Positions 41,927-42,000 of a stretch of 42,000 nucleotides of DNA are shown here, in pieces; the stretch's first letter is position 1, and each line of letters begins with the position of its first letter. The stretch lies in contig JAAYVZ010000219.1 of NCBI GenBank assembly GCA_012516935.1, forward strand, positions 1 to 42,000, in the 5' to 3' direction. The DNA is from Holophagae bacterium (GTDB taxonomy: Bacteria > Acidobacteriota > Thermoanaerobaculia > Thermoanaerobaculales > Thermoanaerobaculaceae). The notes beneath the pieces are model-generated. The model had not been told where the DNA came from. It made no database searches and saw nothing but the letters and a program-made list of their open reading frames with translations. A program made the position numbers and the translations under genes.

Positions 41927-41963
41927 GTTCGACCTCCGACCTTCGACCGGGTGGGTGGGGGAG
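41927..41963 (-). repeat. Inverted copy of the C-rich/GTCGAA block
   Basis: On the minus strand this reads CCCCCACCCACCCGGTCGAA followed by GGTCGGAGGTCGAA, the inverted counterpart of 41833-41872 with small indels. The two arms are about 70 bases apart and could fold into a long stem. The last 130 bases of the window otherwise show no gene. Confidence 0.5.
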
Positions 41964-42000
41964 AGGTCTTTGCGTTGTAGGGGTCGGGCGGGGTGGCGGA

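Noticed and set aside
41803-42000. Possible CRISPR array from the repeated GTCGAA/GAAGGT units
   Set aside because: The units are short, degenerate and unevenly spaced, without constant-length spacers, and no cas gene is nearby.

Overview
The window comes from a GC-rich bacterial chromosome. A TonB-dependent outer-membrane receptor and many start/stop overlaps point to a Gram-negative-type cell with compact operons. Gene content (spmAB outside a Firmicute, an AddAB-type nuclease, a fused ispDF, OleD-like and KAS III-like genes) would suit an Acidobacteriota-like lineage. That placement is inference; the 23S and 5S ends present here are the proper material for testing it. Nearly everything is chromosomal housekeeping. 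I saw no phage, transposase, tRNA or CRISPR array.

Layout. 1-630: the 3' end of a 23S rRNA, a 5S rRNA and the rrn terminator. 684-2043: a minus-strand unit with a membrane-anchored M23 peptidase and a small ACT-like protein. 2216-9036: an overlapping addB-addA pair. 9118-11608: a HAD-IIA phosphatase, a GT28-like glycosyltransferase and a GNAT acetyltransferase. 11624-12771: spmA-spmB on the minus strand. 12876-14015: a ClpX-like AAA+ ATPase. 14025-14936: an AEC transporter. 15086-18064: an SDR, a YceH-family protein and chorismate synthase. 18245-23453: a tight minus-strand operon accD-folC-dgt-rpiB-glyA that ends in a strong hairpin.

23591-28284 is the most unusual block: an overlapping four-gene operon of an acyl-CoA ligase, an OleD-like NAD(P)-dependent reductase, a KAS III-like condensing enzyme with an intact Cys-His-Asn triad, and a second KAS III-like protein that has lost all three catalytic residues. 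It reads as an acyl-activation, condensation and ketoreduction pathway with a probable active/inactive synthase pair. It lies divergent from accD.

28346-32024 holds a promoter, a cobalamin riboswitch and a BtuB-like receptor, then a PLP-dependent Cys/Met-metabolism enzyme. 32110-35379 is a minus-strand phnD-phnC-phnE-like ABC importer. Its phnC reading frame is broken at a run of eight Cs, where one added base would restore an ATGA stop/start overlap with phnE. 35899-41814 is a translation and isoprenoid operon: rplM-rpsI-rpsB-tsf-pyrH-frr-ispDF-rlmB. A short repeat, GTCGAAAG(C/T)TG(A/G)AG, recurs at gene 3' ends and supplies the stop codon of two unrelated genes.
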